Origin: Telopea speciosissima
Lineage: Eukaryota > Streptophyta > Magnoliopsida > Proteales > Proteaceae
Reading direction: 5' to 3'
Length of the DNA stretch: 64,000 nt
NCBI RefSeq assembly: GCF_018873765.1
Contig: NC_057919.1
Coordinates: 21,554,698-21,618,697, forward strand
Shown here: one piece after another, positions 23,060-35,294 of the stretch
How the letters are laid out: each line of letters begins with the position of its first letter
Position numbering within the stretch: the first letter of the stretch is position 1
Translations under genes and position numbers: made by a program
The notes under the pieces: model-generated
The model's input: the letters and a program-made list of their open reading frames with translations, nothing else
What the model was told of the DNA's origin: nothing
The model's database searches: none

Positions 23060-25590
23060 ACACACATGTGACACCCAACAAGTGGAGCTGTAGAGGGAGC
23101 TCTGGAAGTAATTTTTTTTTTCTTAATAGTACTTTAAAAAAGTGATCCCAAAGAAGAACCTTATTCTCTTCATGTCCGGTCAGGTCAGGTCAGGTCAGAT
23201 CAGGTCTCCAAGAGCTCATTGTCACGGTTTGCTCTATTTTGGGTTTATTATCTTATTGTTATGATCGAAGTCTGACAAAATACATATATTAAATCAAAAC
23301 GATAAGTTAGTAGTGGTGATGTGTGAAGCCACGTAGCCTCTCAGTAGTTCCACATGGATTGTTTCCGCTGGCTGCTAGGTTTGGTTTTAGTTTTTTAGAT
23401 GACACCAAGTTAGGATCGCTGATTTTCACCGTCCCTTCAAGTCACTGTGACGTCACGTCACGTCACGTCTTAAAACCTTACCAATGAACTACAGAAAATA
23501 CATCTTTTCGAAAATACCTGTAGTAACAAAGGATTTATATTACTTATCTATTTTACAGGCAATCAAGGTTCACGTTTTAAAATCACCTCACGAATGAATT
23601 GTCGAAAATAAATCATTCAAATTATATCATACATGAAAATGCATGTAACAATGGATTTAAATTATTTATTTATTTTGTAGATAATCAAGGTTAATGTTGG
23701 CAATTCAAATATTGAATATAACATCACGAATATGCAATTATGTTGAGAAACTTAATGGGTTGAGTTGCATCAATAGATATTGTCCTTATGACTATAGATG
23801 TCTCTTAAGATGTAAGTTGGGTTCTTACGAATCAGCCTTTAAGATAAAACAATCTTTAGCTTTTTCAGTAGTTGTTGCACTCGCTTACTAATTTCGTCGA
23901 AATACGTTTGGATTGTGCTCAGTTAATAACAAGAATAGAATAATAAGACCTTTCAAAACAATAAAAAAAACTATAAAGAAAACTTCAGAACTTGATAAAA
24001 GAGAGTGTGTAACAATATTTGTAATTCACTTATAAAAGTATCCAAAAATATCATCTATATACATAAGATGAAGGACCCTTTGGAGACATTCTTCCCAAGG
24101 GATGTGTCCCTTCAAAAGACACAATGGAAAAGGTCGACATTAGACTCCTTGGAGACACCCTTCCCAAGGGATGTGTCCCTTCAAGAAACACGCCAAAAAA
24201 AAAAAATCAACAAATCGATCAATGTTGATCAGAACTAAAAACACAGAGATATTTTAAAACTTCATTAAAATAAAAAATACAACATGAATAAATGGATGGA
24301 AGGACTAGTAACTAGTTAGAGTTTGAAATAAATCAAATATTGCTCGATGAGGCTGCTTGTTCTTCCTTTAGATTACATTCAACAGAAATGTTTGTCAATT
24401 TGTCATGTCAAAACTTCTTCTTCTTCTTTAATTACATCTGAAGTGAAACTATGGAAAGAAGTATCAAATCTTCATGAAATCCTTGGCGGGTCTATCTGGT
24501 TCATTGAAACTTGAAGTCATTTGCAGTTAAGTTGGTAATTGAGAGAAAAGTAGCTTTCCATGTATTGCTGCACCGACCAGCATGGTGATGATGATGATGG
24601 TGTAGGGCAAAAAAGAGTATTGGTAATCTTTTTTGTAAAATAGTTTTCGGGTTTTGGTGATGAACAAACACATGGGTATTCTATCGAGGATCAATTTATG
24701 TTTCTACCTGAATCCCAATTCAGATATTCAGGCCACCACGTTCACTTTACTTGCATGGGTTCTCTCATTCCCTCACTGTTATTAAGGAATTAAATATAAA
24801 GAGATACAGGCAACGCTAAAACGATTTAACAAATCTCTAGCTCTTTGCACTTTTCACAATATCTTTCACAATGATCGTTACATTGGGAATTGGGGACATG
24901 GAAAAAGATGTACAGACTCTAATGAAATAAAAACTCAATTAAATTATTTTTTCTTTTCTTATGATATGATAAAGGTTGTTGACTTATCTTTGAAAATAGA
25001 GAGTAGTTTGTCTTAAAAAAAATTTAAAATTAATAGTAATAATAATAATTTCTGAAATGCCCAACCAGCTCAAATTTAATTTAGTCGGTCTTCAAACTTG
25101 GGAAAATTTCTTCCATAATGTTTGATCTATTAATTCAATTTTGTGAATACCAGATTGAACTGCGAGGGGGAGGGTGAATCAGTTTCCTTAAATTTTGACG
25201 TTTTTTTCTCAAAGGTAAATTCCCAACTCTAAACGAATGCTATGAGATTTTTAATAAAACGAATCAAGCACTCGAATCCTTCACCAACAACCAAATCGAA
25301 GTTTTTAATCGATTTCCTTCACTCCTCTGCTCTCGAACCACGCCGGAATGATAGAAGACGACTTCTCCTCGATTTCCTTCTTCTCTAGGGCTCCAAAGAT
25401 GCGTTTTCGATCCTCCCAAGTAAATATATATATATTATTCCAATAGGTACCTTTCGGACCAATAAGAAAGAAGTAAGAAAACGCAAACCCAATCGGATAC
25501 AACCTGCTGACCACCTGAATACTGTCTTCACAACCACACCACTGCCAAATCCTTGTTGCGAATAATGACAACACTGCCAAGAGCACCAAC
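23060..25590. other. AT-rich intergenic DNA with small tandem repeats
   Basis: No gene is recognised. A GGTCA pentamer run lies at about 23178-23205 and a CGTCA run at about 23450-23470. Two similar blocks of about 50 bp, each with TTCCCAAGGGATGTGTCCCTTC, lie at 24075-24190. Confidence 0.4.
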
Positions 25591-25594
25591 AAAC

Positions 25595-25980
25595 CTATTG
25601 CGGGTGAAGCTTTAGTAATTCGATTGGCTTTACTCGAAATGATCTTTGAAGGATGTGAAAGAGTTCAGATTGAATCAGATAATCGAAGCATAATCTCCAA
25701 TTTACAACGGAGAATTCACTCTTCACCTTTGAATATTACGTCTATCTTGGGAGGATATCCAATTCTTATCTTCCAACTTTGTTGCTTGTAATTTCACTTT
25801 TATTCCAAGGGAGATTAACAGTTTCGTTGGTTACCTGACCTGGAGGGTTCGGTTGGTCACGTGTATGATTTTTTTGCCCAATTCGAATCCTTGGATTAGG
25901 GAGATGTGTTCGTTTTCTATCCATGTGTAATTCACATTGATCTTCAATAAGATTCAGCCTTCTAACCCCCTCCCCCCAAA
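25595..25980 (+). mobile_element. RNase H-like fragment of a plant LINE
   Basis: The plus strand encodes AGEALVIRLALLEMIFEGC and VQIESDNRSIISNLQ, the RVT_3-type RNase H signature found at the C-terminus of plant LINEs. The rest decays. No poly(A) tail or target duplication was found. Confidence 0.55.
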
Positions 25981-26773
25981 ACAAAAAGAATCATTTTCAT
26001 TGTATTGTCTCAATCATAGGGACTAATGATTTGACATGCTAATAATTTGAGAGATTCAAAACATAGAACATTTGTCAATTTTTGTGGCAAGTTATATCAA
26101 ACATATGATCGCATCCTTGCTCTTTCACTTTATTTTTCAATGGTTCTATACTCCTATGCAACAAAGATTAAGATCTCTTCTTAAACTTTTTAATATTTTG
26201 TTTCAATTCAAACCTTTATGAGACATGATGATATACAGATGAACCATAGATAGAGATAATAATGTGGACAACCCAGCTACCTTCAAAACTAACAATTGTA
26301 GAAGATCCTAAGCCTATTCATACACAACACAACTCCACTCAAAAGTAAGAAAGCGAAAATACTCCAATAGTCCAATGGGTGTTGGACCAACAGCAAGTGT
26401 TTGACCAACCATTCATGAATCAATATTTTAAGATACACAAGAAGGCAACGAGGAGGTTTCATGGCCATTAGACCATCTACCACCTGCTCTACGCAACCCA
26501 TGAATGGTAGACCAAGGAAATACCATTTAGCTTTAGCATATCCAACTACTAGGGTGGCACATAGCTATATATGTTTGGCCAAGTTGAAAGCAGCCCAACT
26601 AAGGCTTGTTGAAGGAATAGACTGAGCAAGGTCTACATAGGCCTAAACTCAGCCCATCTAGTAGCATGATTTGGGCGGCCAAAGTTGGGAAAACTTCAAT
26701 AATTCTCTGTTATTGTACACTTTGAAAATTTCTTTCCTATGAAATCCAACATATTTGGCAATTGTCTTAATTT

Positions 26774-27010
26774 TGGATTAAAATCCTCTACAGTGCGGGC
26801 ATCTGACGGTGCATTGCAGTGCGGCCCTGAGAACTTGACACGTGGAAAAAGCTTCATCCAACGGTGTGAGCTCGATGCAAGGCAATATTTTTTCTCTTTT
26901 CTTTCTTCTCGAGCTTGGTACTGTTGGATGTCGTATCTTCCATGTATTGAGTTTTCAGACCCGCACTGTAGTTCACCGCCAGATTAAGGCACTGCAGAGG
27001 ATTTTTTCCC
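26774..27010. mobile_element. hairpin MITE, family C
   Basis: GGATTAAAATCCTCTACAGTGCGGG at the left and GCACTGCAGAGGATTTTTTCCCC at the right are inverted. Inside, GAGAACTTGACACGTGGAA pairs loosely with CTTCCATGTATTGAGTTTTC. The outer element at 30431-30748 has the same ends. Confidence 0.65.
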
Positions 27011-27809
27011 CTTAGTTATAGTTTTCTTTATTTGGATTACCAAAATCTGGATCTGAACATGGTCAAGGGTAGACCCAATAGAGTAGGAGGGGCTTCTAGC
27101 TAGACACTATCATACTACTATACTTGGCCTTTTATATTTTTTGGGTTCTCTTCGAAGAAATAGGCATTGCGGAGCCATGTTCATTACACAACTTATTCCA
27201 TAGCTTCTAAGCTCTTTGCGATTGTAAGTGAGGCAAATTGAAAAGAAAAAAAAAAAAACTAAGGCCAAAGATTTCATACACAGCCGTGCAAGTATGCACC
27301 TGTCCCCTCTCACAAAAGGTTGGAAAAGTCATAAACCCCCCACCATATTTAATGCTTCGAAACTCCCATCCTCTCACATGCATGGCTTGTGAAAACTGTC
27401 CTCAAAAACTAATTTAAAAGTCTACTAAATTTTATAAGGGTCGGTGTTCTCTGTGGGAGAGTGTGAGCAGTTGAAAGAAATTTGAGAAAAAGCATAATCA
27501 ACATTTTTCTTCTCTCTCTCTCATCATGAGATGATTGGTGATGGACATTTTGTAGTGAAAGAAGGGGTACCATAACCTAGAAATGGGCAATGCATTGCCA
27601 TAACCTAGAAATGGGCAATGGCAATGCAACAAGGCTTAACCGAAAGCCAGAAAGGAGTATATTTGTTGTTTAAAAAATCACCTTCAAGTGACTTCAAGAT
27701 CCCATTAACTTGATCTGGAGCTCGTTAATTTTATTATCTTAAAAAGATGTACAAACAGATATTGTGTCAAGTGGAATTTCTTCTTCTAAACATGTCTTTC
27801 TTGTTTTAG
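27011..27809. other. intergenic DNA
   Basis: No gene is recognised. A family-D-like end (GTGTTCTCTGTGGGAGAG) occurs near 27446 without a partner. A 20-bp phrase, ATAACCTAGAAATGGGCAAT, is repeated near 27573 and 27600. Confidence 0.35.
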
Positions 27810-28051
27810 ATGTCTTCCTCTGTGGCCAACATTGATGAATGGAAATGGAAACTCAGCCTGCTCTTACACAGTGAAAAAGACCAAGAAATGATTTCTAGAG
27901 ATAAAGGAGATAGTAGAGACAATGAGCACAGATTTGTAACCTTGCAAGAAGCATTTGGATTGTCATCAAATGCTTTGCTTGATGGGTCACTGATGGAAAA
28001 GGTTCTTCAAGGAAGAGTTGGTGAATGTGTAAGGTGCAGAGAGCTTGGCAG
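27810..28051 (+). pseudogene. DExH1-like RNA helicase exon fragment
   Basis: The block is bounded by TTTTAG before 27810 and GTATGAG after 28051, like an exon. It encodes DEWKWKLSLLLHSEKDQE and ISRDKGDSRD, then LLDGSLMEKVLQ. Plant DExH1-type (DHX36-like) helicases carry the same landmarks (DEWKWKL...QEIVSRDRKDRRD and, much later, LDGSVMEKVLQRRS), but with more than a hundred residues between them. Those residues are absent here. After LMEKVLQ the expected RRSxRMR...QRAWQ continues only in another frame (QRAWQ is readable just before 28051). No helicase core follows. It is best read as a broken remnant of a host gene. Confidence 0.6.
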
Positions 28052-28369
28052 GTATGAGTTACATGCTTTTATTTGCTGTTGTGATTTGTCAATTTAGCTA
28101 TCAACTTGGAGTAGTACTTCTGATTATTGTAATAGCTTTCCTGTTTCTTTCCTTGTTCTTTCCCTCTTCGATTATCAATCTGTTTTGCATCCATTTGCTG
28201 CTGTTCTATTGTAATCTGTTTTATTAATTAAATTGCCCAATCCTCCTATGGATTGGTTGATCCAACATCAATTGGATTGGAATCAGCTGGGACTGATCTA
28301 TGATCTGATTTAGACTCCTTGCTTCTGAATTAGAGCATGCTTAGGGGCTGATTGGTAACAATTATGCCA

Positions 28370-29070
28370 AGGTTTGAAGTATTGGTATCAGGTATCGTAT
28401 CGAAAGGGTGATTTTAAGAGATGTATCGTATCGTATCGTATAGAAATGGTCAAGATACACATGGAAATACATTTCTGGAGAAAAAAACAATATACATAAG
28501 CAATATATAACATGTATCATGCATAAACACTAAAATGGAGAACAATGTATAACGAGATAAGAATCTTTCATTGATTTGAGTACAAATTCTTGCAAATGAT
28601 CAAGTTTGATGCATCAAATAACTTAGTTTTACTTATATATAATGATTTATAGCAAAAGATTGGATTAAAAACCATGATTTAAACACAAAGATCAAGTTTT
28701 TCTGAAACCTTCCTTCTTCTGTAAAATCTCATTTTTCTGTGAAATCTCCTTCAATTTCTGATCTCAAAGCCAAAATTATAGTTTGATAGTCATATGGGCC
28801 TTTAATGTTTGTATCAACGTGTATCGGTTGGTATCAACCGTATTAATATGTACCTATATCGAGCCATATCGGCCGATACATACCGATACTCTCATAGAAC
28901 CCTTTAAGCCTTTAAGGTACGTATTGTAAGTAACGGTATGAATCATATCATATCGGACTGTATCGAACAATACAATACGATACCGACCGAGACACGCTAT
29001 TTTCTTAAAAAAAAAAAAAGATACGTATCAATATGCATTCGTATCGGTACCAACCGAAACCATGATTCTA
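28370..29070. repeat. GTATCG/CGATAC-rich element
   Basis: The words GTATCG, CGATAC, TATCGTATCG and GGTATCAACCG recur in both orientations at the two ends, around an AT-rich centre without coding sequence. It starts near TATTGGTATCAGGTATCG and ends near TATCGGTACCAACCG, consistent with an inverted-repeat non-autonomous transposon. No clear target duplication was found. Confidence 0.5.
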
Positions 29071-30430
29071 CTCTCAATTCCTTCATTCTGGGTGGAATTA
29101 TTATTTTTTATTCCATGATTTTTTAGAGCAAAATCATAACTTGTTAAATTTTTCTGGAATTAATTTCGGATTACATTCAGAACAGAATCAGCGCTTGGTA
29201 TGGCCCTGATGGAATAATTTTAGTAACTATAGTAATAATTACAAAAATGCCATTTTAATAAGGCAAATGTCATTTTCAAGTTTTTAACCTTCGTACTATT
29301 TGCAAAAATGTTATTAACCATTAATCCAATTGTAATAACATCCTAAATAGCATCTTCCCATGGCCACACTAACACATAAGATGCTAAGTTTCAGTCATTT
29401 TCCTGCAATAATGTTATTAAGAGATAAGAATCATTTGTTGCTTTCATTGTGTACAATTATTAATTGCACTTACTTCTACATGATTACCTCAGCTGACATA
29501 GTTATGAACGGTTGAATAAAAAAGATCTTGATGAATTTAAACTACCATCCCCTTAGAACATGCTTGAGACATGGTCATAGCAAATTGGGATTCGACCACA
29601 ATCTCCAACCGACCTTGGAAATGAGAGTTTGGTTTTGAAGGAAGGGATACCGCAATCCAATGCTTATTTTCTGTTTTGAGCGGCAAAGCCTGGTCTAAGA
29701 GATCCAGTGGGTTTTGTGCATCCCCTCTTTTTGGCCCCAGAAGAAGTTAGAGATGGTCTTTCAGATCTGATTGTGATGGGCGTTTTGAATCTTAAAGTGA
29801 GAAGCTGCATAATTGGAGTTGGAATAAACAACAAATTTAACCAAGACTTTCTTACCCACACGGGATAGAAATTGATGACTCCACCCTTTTTTTTTTTGTA
29901 AGACTTTGTTCCCTAAGTCTTGAAGTAACTAAACTTTAGACACCCTAAAATAAGTAGGTGGTCCCAAATATTTGGTAGGGTCTTCACCATATGGAATGTT
30001 CAAGATTCTAGAAAACTATATATCATTTAATCTAAGGAGGAGTGTTGGGGTTGAAGTTGAGACTTGACTTCTTCAAATTAATAGCTATTCATGGATAATA
30101 TTTTCTATTGTAAATAACTGAACATGAGGTATTCATCTCATAAGGTGGTTCAACAAAATCGTGCCTAGGTTCACATGTGAGGTCGGGGTATTCAATTTAT
30201 AAGCTTATAAGTTTACGTGTAAGGTAGCCAATGTGTATAGATGGTGAAGTTAGGTAGTTATCTTTTTTAGATATCATTCCTAAGTAGGGCCTTAAAACAA
30301 GGAATCAGTATTCGAATTGGTTCTCTACGATTTCGATATTCCGATGGGTCGCCTACCAAATAGTCAAAATTAGAAAATTTTTAATAATTAATTGGGAAAA
30401 AATAATGCAGAATGTTTTATGAGAGAAAGA
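29071..30430. other. intergenic DNA, possible LTR-element remnant
   Basis: No gene is recognised. AAGGAGGAG directly followed by TGTTGGGGTTG near 30034-30050 looks like a polypurine tract meeting an LTR start, but no partner LTR was found. Confidence 0.35.
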
Positions 30431-30748
30431 AGGATTAAAATCCTTTCCAGTGCAGGCCTAAGAGCTCAACACGTGAAAGAAGTTTCAAGTAATTGTGTGG
30501 CAGTGTGACAGTGCTAGGTGGAGATGTCAACATCTGCCAGTTGCCGCATTCAATGGTCCAAGCTCAGGTGTCGACATCTCTACCTAACATTGTCGCACTA
30601 CTACAATTTAAGGAATTAGAGAGGATTATTTTTCAATGCAAGGCAGTTTTTTTTTCTTCTCAAACTCAGGACTGTATATCACAACTTCCACATGGTGAGC
30701 TCTAAGGAAAACACTGCAAGATTAGGATACTGTAGAAGATTTTTTCCC
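30431..30748. mobile_element. nested MITEs: family C element containing a family B element
   Basis: The outer ends (GGATTAAAATCCTTTCCAGTGC and TACTGTAGAAGATTTTTTCCCC) match the family C copy at 26774-27010. The inner block (about 30495-30628: GTGCTAGGTGGAGATGTC, then AATTAGAGAGGATTA) matches family B copies at 32921-33080 and 40651-40847. B therefore inserted into an existing C copy. Confidence 0.65.
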
Positions 30749-31115
30749 CAAAAAAAAATGTCACCTGGACATGCATATGCGATTCGCTGTCCCACATGGG
30801 CAGGCAAAATGACCACCAGTCTGTGTAAAAAGGCAGAATTTTTTGGGATAGGATAGTCAATTCACCCGCCCCTCTGTCATGGGGGTGCCATAACATCGCT
30901 GTCGAAATTATTGTCTTTAATTTCTGCAAGCGGTTATCGGGCCCTTTCAACTGAAAATGAAGTCTCACTATTCGGACTTCAGTTTTTTCTTTATTTTTGG
31001 GTAAAAGACTTCGTACAACAGAACACACAATAAGAGGCCCACTCACTCCCTTCACCTCTCTCTCTCTCGCTCTCTGAAAAACAAAGAAGCTCTGGTTCCG
31101 ATTACAGAGAAGGAG

Positions 31116-31752
31116 ATGAGCAAGACAGATGGAACGTCATCGAAAAATACCCTCGAGTGTTGCATGTGTGGAGACTTTGGGCTACCTAACGAGCTCTTCC
31201 GATGCAAGATTTGCCTCTTCAGGTTCCAACACAGGTAAGTAATTAACTGATTGAGACCACACAGAACCACAAGTTGTAGATATAATTGATGATGTATGTG
31301 ATTGCAGATACTGTAGCGATCTCTACCCGAAAGCCGACTCTTATCGAGTCTGTAATTGGTGTCTGAAAAGAAAGGGAAGGAAGATCATCGACGACGGAGC
31401 AAACAATTCCTCTTCTCTTACTTTTCCTAATAATAACAGCAATAACAGACTTGAAGCCAAAAAAGAAGAAGAAATCAAGAACAAGAGAAATGATGGGCTT
31501 GTAGGTGTGAAGGCTCAGAGAGGGAGTCTACAATTGCATCTACAGAATCCTATGAAGAAGCAGAGATCGCCGGAGGAGCAATCATCGACGGCGGCACACC
31601 CGAAGAGGATGATTGCAAATGGGTGCTCGAAGGAAAAACTTAGAAGGATTAAATCGGAGGAGATCCCTAAGACTGGTGGGAGTGGGATCATCAAACAGGT
31701 CTTCAGAGGTAAGGTTCGACGGTATAAGCTCTTGGATGAAGTCTCTAGCTAG
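31116..31752 (+). CDS. PHD-like zinc-finger protein, copy 1
   Basis: There are two exons, 31116-31234 and 31308-31752, joined across a GTAAGT...TTGCAG intron, giving 187 residues. The N-terminal half has a C4HC3-like pattern: C15/C16, C18, C30, C33, H39, C42, C55 and C58 (CCMCGDFGLPNELFRCKIC, then QHRYCS and YRVCNWC). This resembles a PHD-type zinc finger. The C-terminal half is basic and Ser/Asn-rich and ends KVRRYKLLDEVSS. I recognise it as a small plant-specific PHD-like family of unknown function, and nuclear localisation is only likely. Splicing puts the intron within the zinc finger, between H39 and Y41. A near-identical gene lies 7.5 kb downstream (38630-39278), and both are intact. 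Confidence 0.85.
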
Positions 31753-32920
31753 TTTTTTTGATGAAGTACTTGATTAGCATAAAAGCCAACCCTTAGCAGA
31801 GATTAAGAATTTGTTCTTAAATGTAATGAAATTGGAAGAAGAAGAAGATAGAGAGAAAGATAGGATATCTTTGGTTTGAGAGAATTTGGTTAATTCGAAC
31901 GATGATTACCCTGAATTTGTGGTTCCAGATTTACAGACTGTCGATCCTTTTGAGTTTTGAGAATTCAACTTCTTCAAAATGATGGTTTTAGGTTCAAACA
32001 TAGATTATTTTTCTACTTTCCCTCTTTTCCACATTTAGTACAATAAGAAGAAGAAGAAAAGATTTTAAGGCTAATGGAGCAAAAAGACTGCCACTAATAG
32101 GTTTTAGTTTTTTTCTTTCTGATGGAAGCGTGTGTTATGATTAGGGTTACTGTTAATGACGTATTAACGTACTTGAGTTTAATTATGTGGAAATTGAGGC
32201 TCTCAGAGAATACACCGTTGTTTAAGGCATAATTAAATGTAAAAAACAGAGACTTGATCACAAGGGTCTTTGTCGAATTTTTATGTGCTGCTCTAATTGG
32301 AGCGCTGCTGTGTGCATCGTGTGATGCAGCAGCGGCCATGTGTGCATAGTGGACCCATATTTCCCTGTCAAGCAAGAAGAAGTTTAGAAGAAAGCTAATG
32401 GCGGGGGGGGGTGTGGAAAGAAAAGGCACATTGGATTGATAACAGTTCTTAGAACCTGCTCATTTTTTTTTTGGAGAGCACAGAAAGAATAAAGATAAGG
32501 CAAATAGGGCATGAGATAGCTGTCTGGCCGCGTGACTTTTACATCAGTGTGGGCCCAACGAAATTGCGTCAACATGGATGGATTTTTTTATTTCATAAGG
32601 ATGGGTGGGGGTGGTATGGTAATTTAGCACGTTCTTGTTTCTGGGTGTAGTGGCAACCAGACAACATTCTTTTTTTCGAAAAATTATTGTTTGGTTACTC
32701 AAAAAGATATGTTTGAATTTATCAAATTATTCACCTAGTCTTTCGTTTAATCAAATCATCTAGAAGAAAGATATGTATTATTGAATTCTTTAAACAAAGT
32801 CTGGTATAGACCACCTCACCACATACTAATTTGACATTTAATTTTGACTCTGATTATCACAACAAAATGTCAAAAGGTTCTATTAATCTTATGCACCACA
32901 CCTGTTCTATAACTCGGAAA

Positions 32921-33080
32921 ATAATCCTCTTTAATTCCCTAAAGCTGTGCAGTGTGGCAATGCTAGGTGGAGATGTCGACATGTGGCAGTTCGGATATCC
33001 AATAGTCCGAGCTCAACATAAGTCAATGACCTAGCACTGCCGCACTACACAATTTTAGGAATTGGAGAGGATTAAAATCC
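32921..33080. mobile_element. hairpin MITE, family B (in duplication copy 1)
   Basis: ATAATCCTCTTTAATTCCC and GGAATTGGAGAGGATTAAAA are inverted ends, with GTGCTAGGTGGAGATGTCGAC inside. The equivalent site in duplication copy 2 (near 40560-40610) lacks it, so it inserted after the duplication. Confidence 0.75.
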
Positions 33081-33955
33081 TCTATAACTCCCTTATTCCA
33101 TTGGACTTGTTATGATTGTCTGCCACACCTGTGCTCACACAATTACTAATGCCTTTGCATATTTTTATTGCGATGATCGGAATCGGGGTGATTGTAGAAC
33201 AAGCATTCCTTATAGTGTTTTAATAATACATATCTTTTGTTTTAGATAATTTAATTAAAAAAGATTGGATGAGTAATTTGATAAATAGATCTAAACACAA
33301 TTTGTGAATAATTTGGTAATTTTTCCAAGAATAATTACGTACTTTTATCAACAAATAATTAATACCCGTAATGACCAAGGTATCCTCTCTAATACTTTCT
33401 TTCAATGGCACTCCCCTCCCCTGCATATTGACTAATGACACTTGTCTCCCCTATGATTTAAAGATTCTATCAACCATATCCAATCTATGAGAAGAACACT
33501 ATTAAGTGATGACCTCAGCCTTAAAATATTCATTTAAACCCCAAACTATCCTTATGTAGTGTGATATTCCTGATTGCCCTCCCTAATAATAAGAGAACTA
33601 AGTGAGATAAGGAAGATGTACTCTTCTTCTTCATTCGAACATTCTGGTGTGTAATTTTTTTCGTTCGAACACTCTCTGGTGGTTATCTTTTTCGTTGAAG
33701 CTCTCCGATCACCGAAGCTTTAACCGGAACTTGTAAATAGTCGTATACACCTTGTGAGCTTAACCGAAACCTGCGAAGAATGGAATGGTGTCATCAATCT
33801 CTTCCTAAGTTCTTCTTGGGTTGAAACTCATCAACCATCGGTAGTGTCACCGATCTTTTCACTGTCTAGTATCTGCGAAATCAAGTGGCTATGACGCGAA
33901 ACTGAGGGTAAGGTTTTCCCCTTGATTCTATTCTAAATGAGTCTATTTGTGATAT

Positions 33956-33972
33956 AGGGTTTAGGGTTTAGT
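33956..33972 (+). promoter_or_regulatory. telobox-like repeat
   Basis: AGGGTTTAGGGTTTAG is two units of the plant telomere repeat. Short runs of this kind are common in 5' regions of translation-related plant genes. Here it lies in the captured interior of a TIR element. Confidence 0.5.
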
Positions 33973-34289
33973 TGCTGTAGAACCTAAAGGAGGTTTCAGC
34001 TCCTAAAGACCCGCTTCCATTGATCATCCAAGAGGGTGATATAAGAGGAGGTGAGATCAAATATTCGTTATTTTTGGATAATTTGGTAATCAGAATTCTG
34101 AGATTCTGAGTTACTACTCATCAGATTGATTTCTACTCAATTAAGAAACAAAGGTTTGGTATCTCTTTTCCGATCTTAAATGCAAGTGTGCCCTCATTGA
34201 TTCCTCACTCACAGTGGATTTGAGCTTTAATTTTGGGAATTTCAATTGTGAACTAACTAGGAAATAATAATTTCTTGATCTACAAAAAG

Positions 34290-34975
34290 ATGTTAGAGAC
34301 ATGGATCAAGGTCACTCCCAAACCCATGGAAGATGGCTATTCCAGGCAAAAATACGGCCAGAAAGAGATCCTCAATGCCAAATACTCGAGATTTATATTT
34401 AATTTTCTCATTCATGTATTAGAGAGAGAGAGAGAATTTGCCACTTTGCCTTGGAATTTTTTCGGTTGATGTGCTTGACTTGATTTCCAAGAAAAATCTA
34501 ATAATTAAAAGACAAAAGCTAGTCAAAATCTTGTGATCTACAGGTTGCCTAGCAACCAAACAAATTCAAAAGACCGAAGATGTGAATCCTGCAATGTATC
34601 CCACCACTTACATAGGCCACAACACATGCCAAGATATGCTCATGAAGCGCCCCCCCCAATTTGTCATGGGTGGCAATCCTGGAGAGGGTTTTGCACTGAG
34701 CTTTGAATCAAACACTTCAACCAAACCATAGCTGCAGCTTCCCTCATGCTACTCATCCATCTCCTCTATCAAACCATAACACAAGGAGGAAGAAGAAGCC
34801 CTTATTATTGATCCAAATACCCATCATAACAACCAATCATCCTTGGAATATTTCCCATGGTCAGATCGACCATCGATTAATGAGTCACCTAGACCAACAT
34901 CATCAGTATTATTGCCTTCAACTTCAGGGTCAGAGGATTACGGAGATGTTTCAGGCGGGTATTCATGGGATTTGG
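34290..34975 (+). pseudogene. WRKY group III gene fragment (captured, decayed)
   Basis: The first block (about 34290-34390) encodes KVTPKPMEDGYS, then KYGQKEILNAKYSR. The diagnostic WRKYGQK is altered to SRQKYGQK, so W and R are lost. A second block (about 34535-34975) encodes CLATKQIQKTED, then TTYIGHNTC, the group III C-x7-C...H-x-C zinc finger end, followed by an acidic/Ser-rich tail with stops. The donor expected after YSR is not GT, and a base appears missing before CLATKQ. The intron-like gap between blocks suggests genomic DNA was captured and not cDNA. WRKY group III proteins are defence and senescence regulators, and this copy cannot make one. A hairpin MITE interrupts its downstream part. 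Confidence 0.75.
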
Positions 34976-34984
34976 GTCATCTGT

Positions 34985-35119
34985 AGCACGACACAGAGTG
35001 TAGCGCACCATCCAACCGCCCAGAGTGTTCGGGCATGCAGCTCAACACATAGGTGGGGTGTTGGGCTGCGTGCCCAAGAACTATGGGCCGTTGGATGTGC
35101 GCTACACTCTATGTCGCAC
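34985..35119. mobile_element. hairpin MITE inside the WRKY fragment
   Basis: AGCACGACACAGAGTGTAGCG and CACCATCCAAC at the left pair with GTTGGATGTG and CGCTACACTCTATGTCGCACT at the right. The loop includes CAGAGTGTTCGGGCATGCAG, echoing the loop wording of other hairpins in the window. Confidence 0.8.
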
Positions 35120-35294
35120 TACAAAGGAGCCCAACGTGGTATTCATGTACCATCACCAGCACGCAGCTCTCACAAATCGAAGAGTTGCCATGACAGTTTC
35201 AGCTCTTCTTTTCCACTGGAGAAGATATGACGTCCTGGGAGGTATCATCCCTTAAACTATTAAAGGTATCCAGAGATGAGGGTAATATTATCTT

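Noticed and set aside
24350-24610. Possible C-terminal exon on the minus strand
   Set aside because: A short hydrophobic reading (TMLVGAAIHGKLLF) exists, but there is no family match and no neighbouring exon.
25305-25592. 95-codon minus-strand frame with a hydrophobic segment
   Set aside because: There is no recognisable similarity, and it lies beside a LINE fragment. It is most likely chance or an eroded repeat.
30735-30915. Possible additional start of the segmental duplication
   Set aside because: Sequence upstream of about 30915 does not align with the region before 38465. The shared MITE-like wording there is not paralogy.
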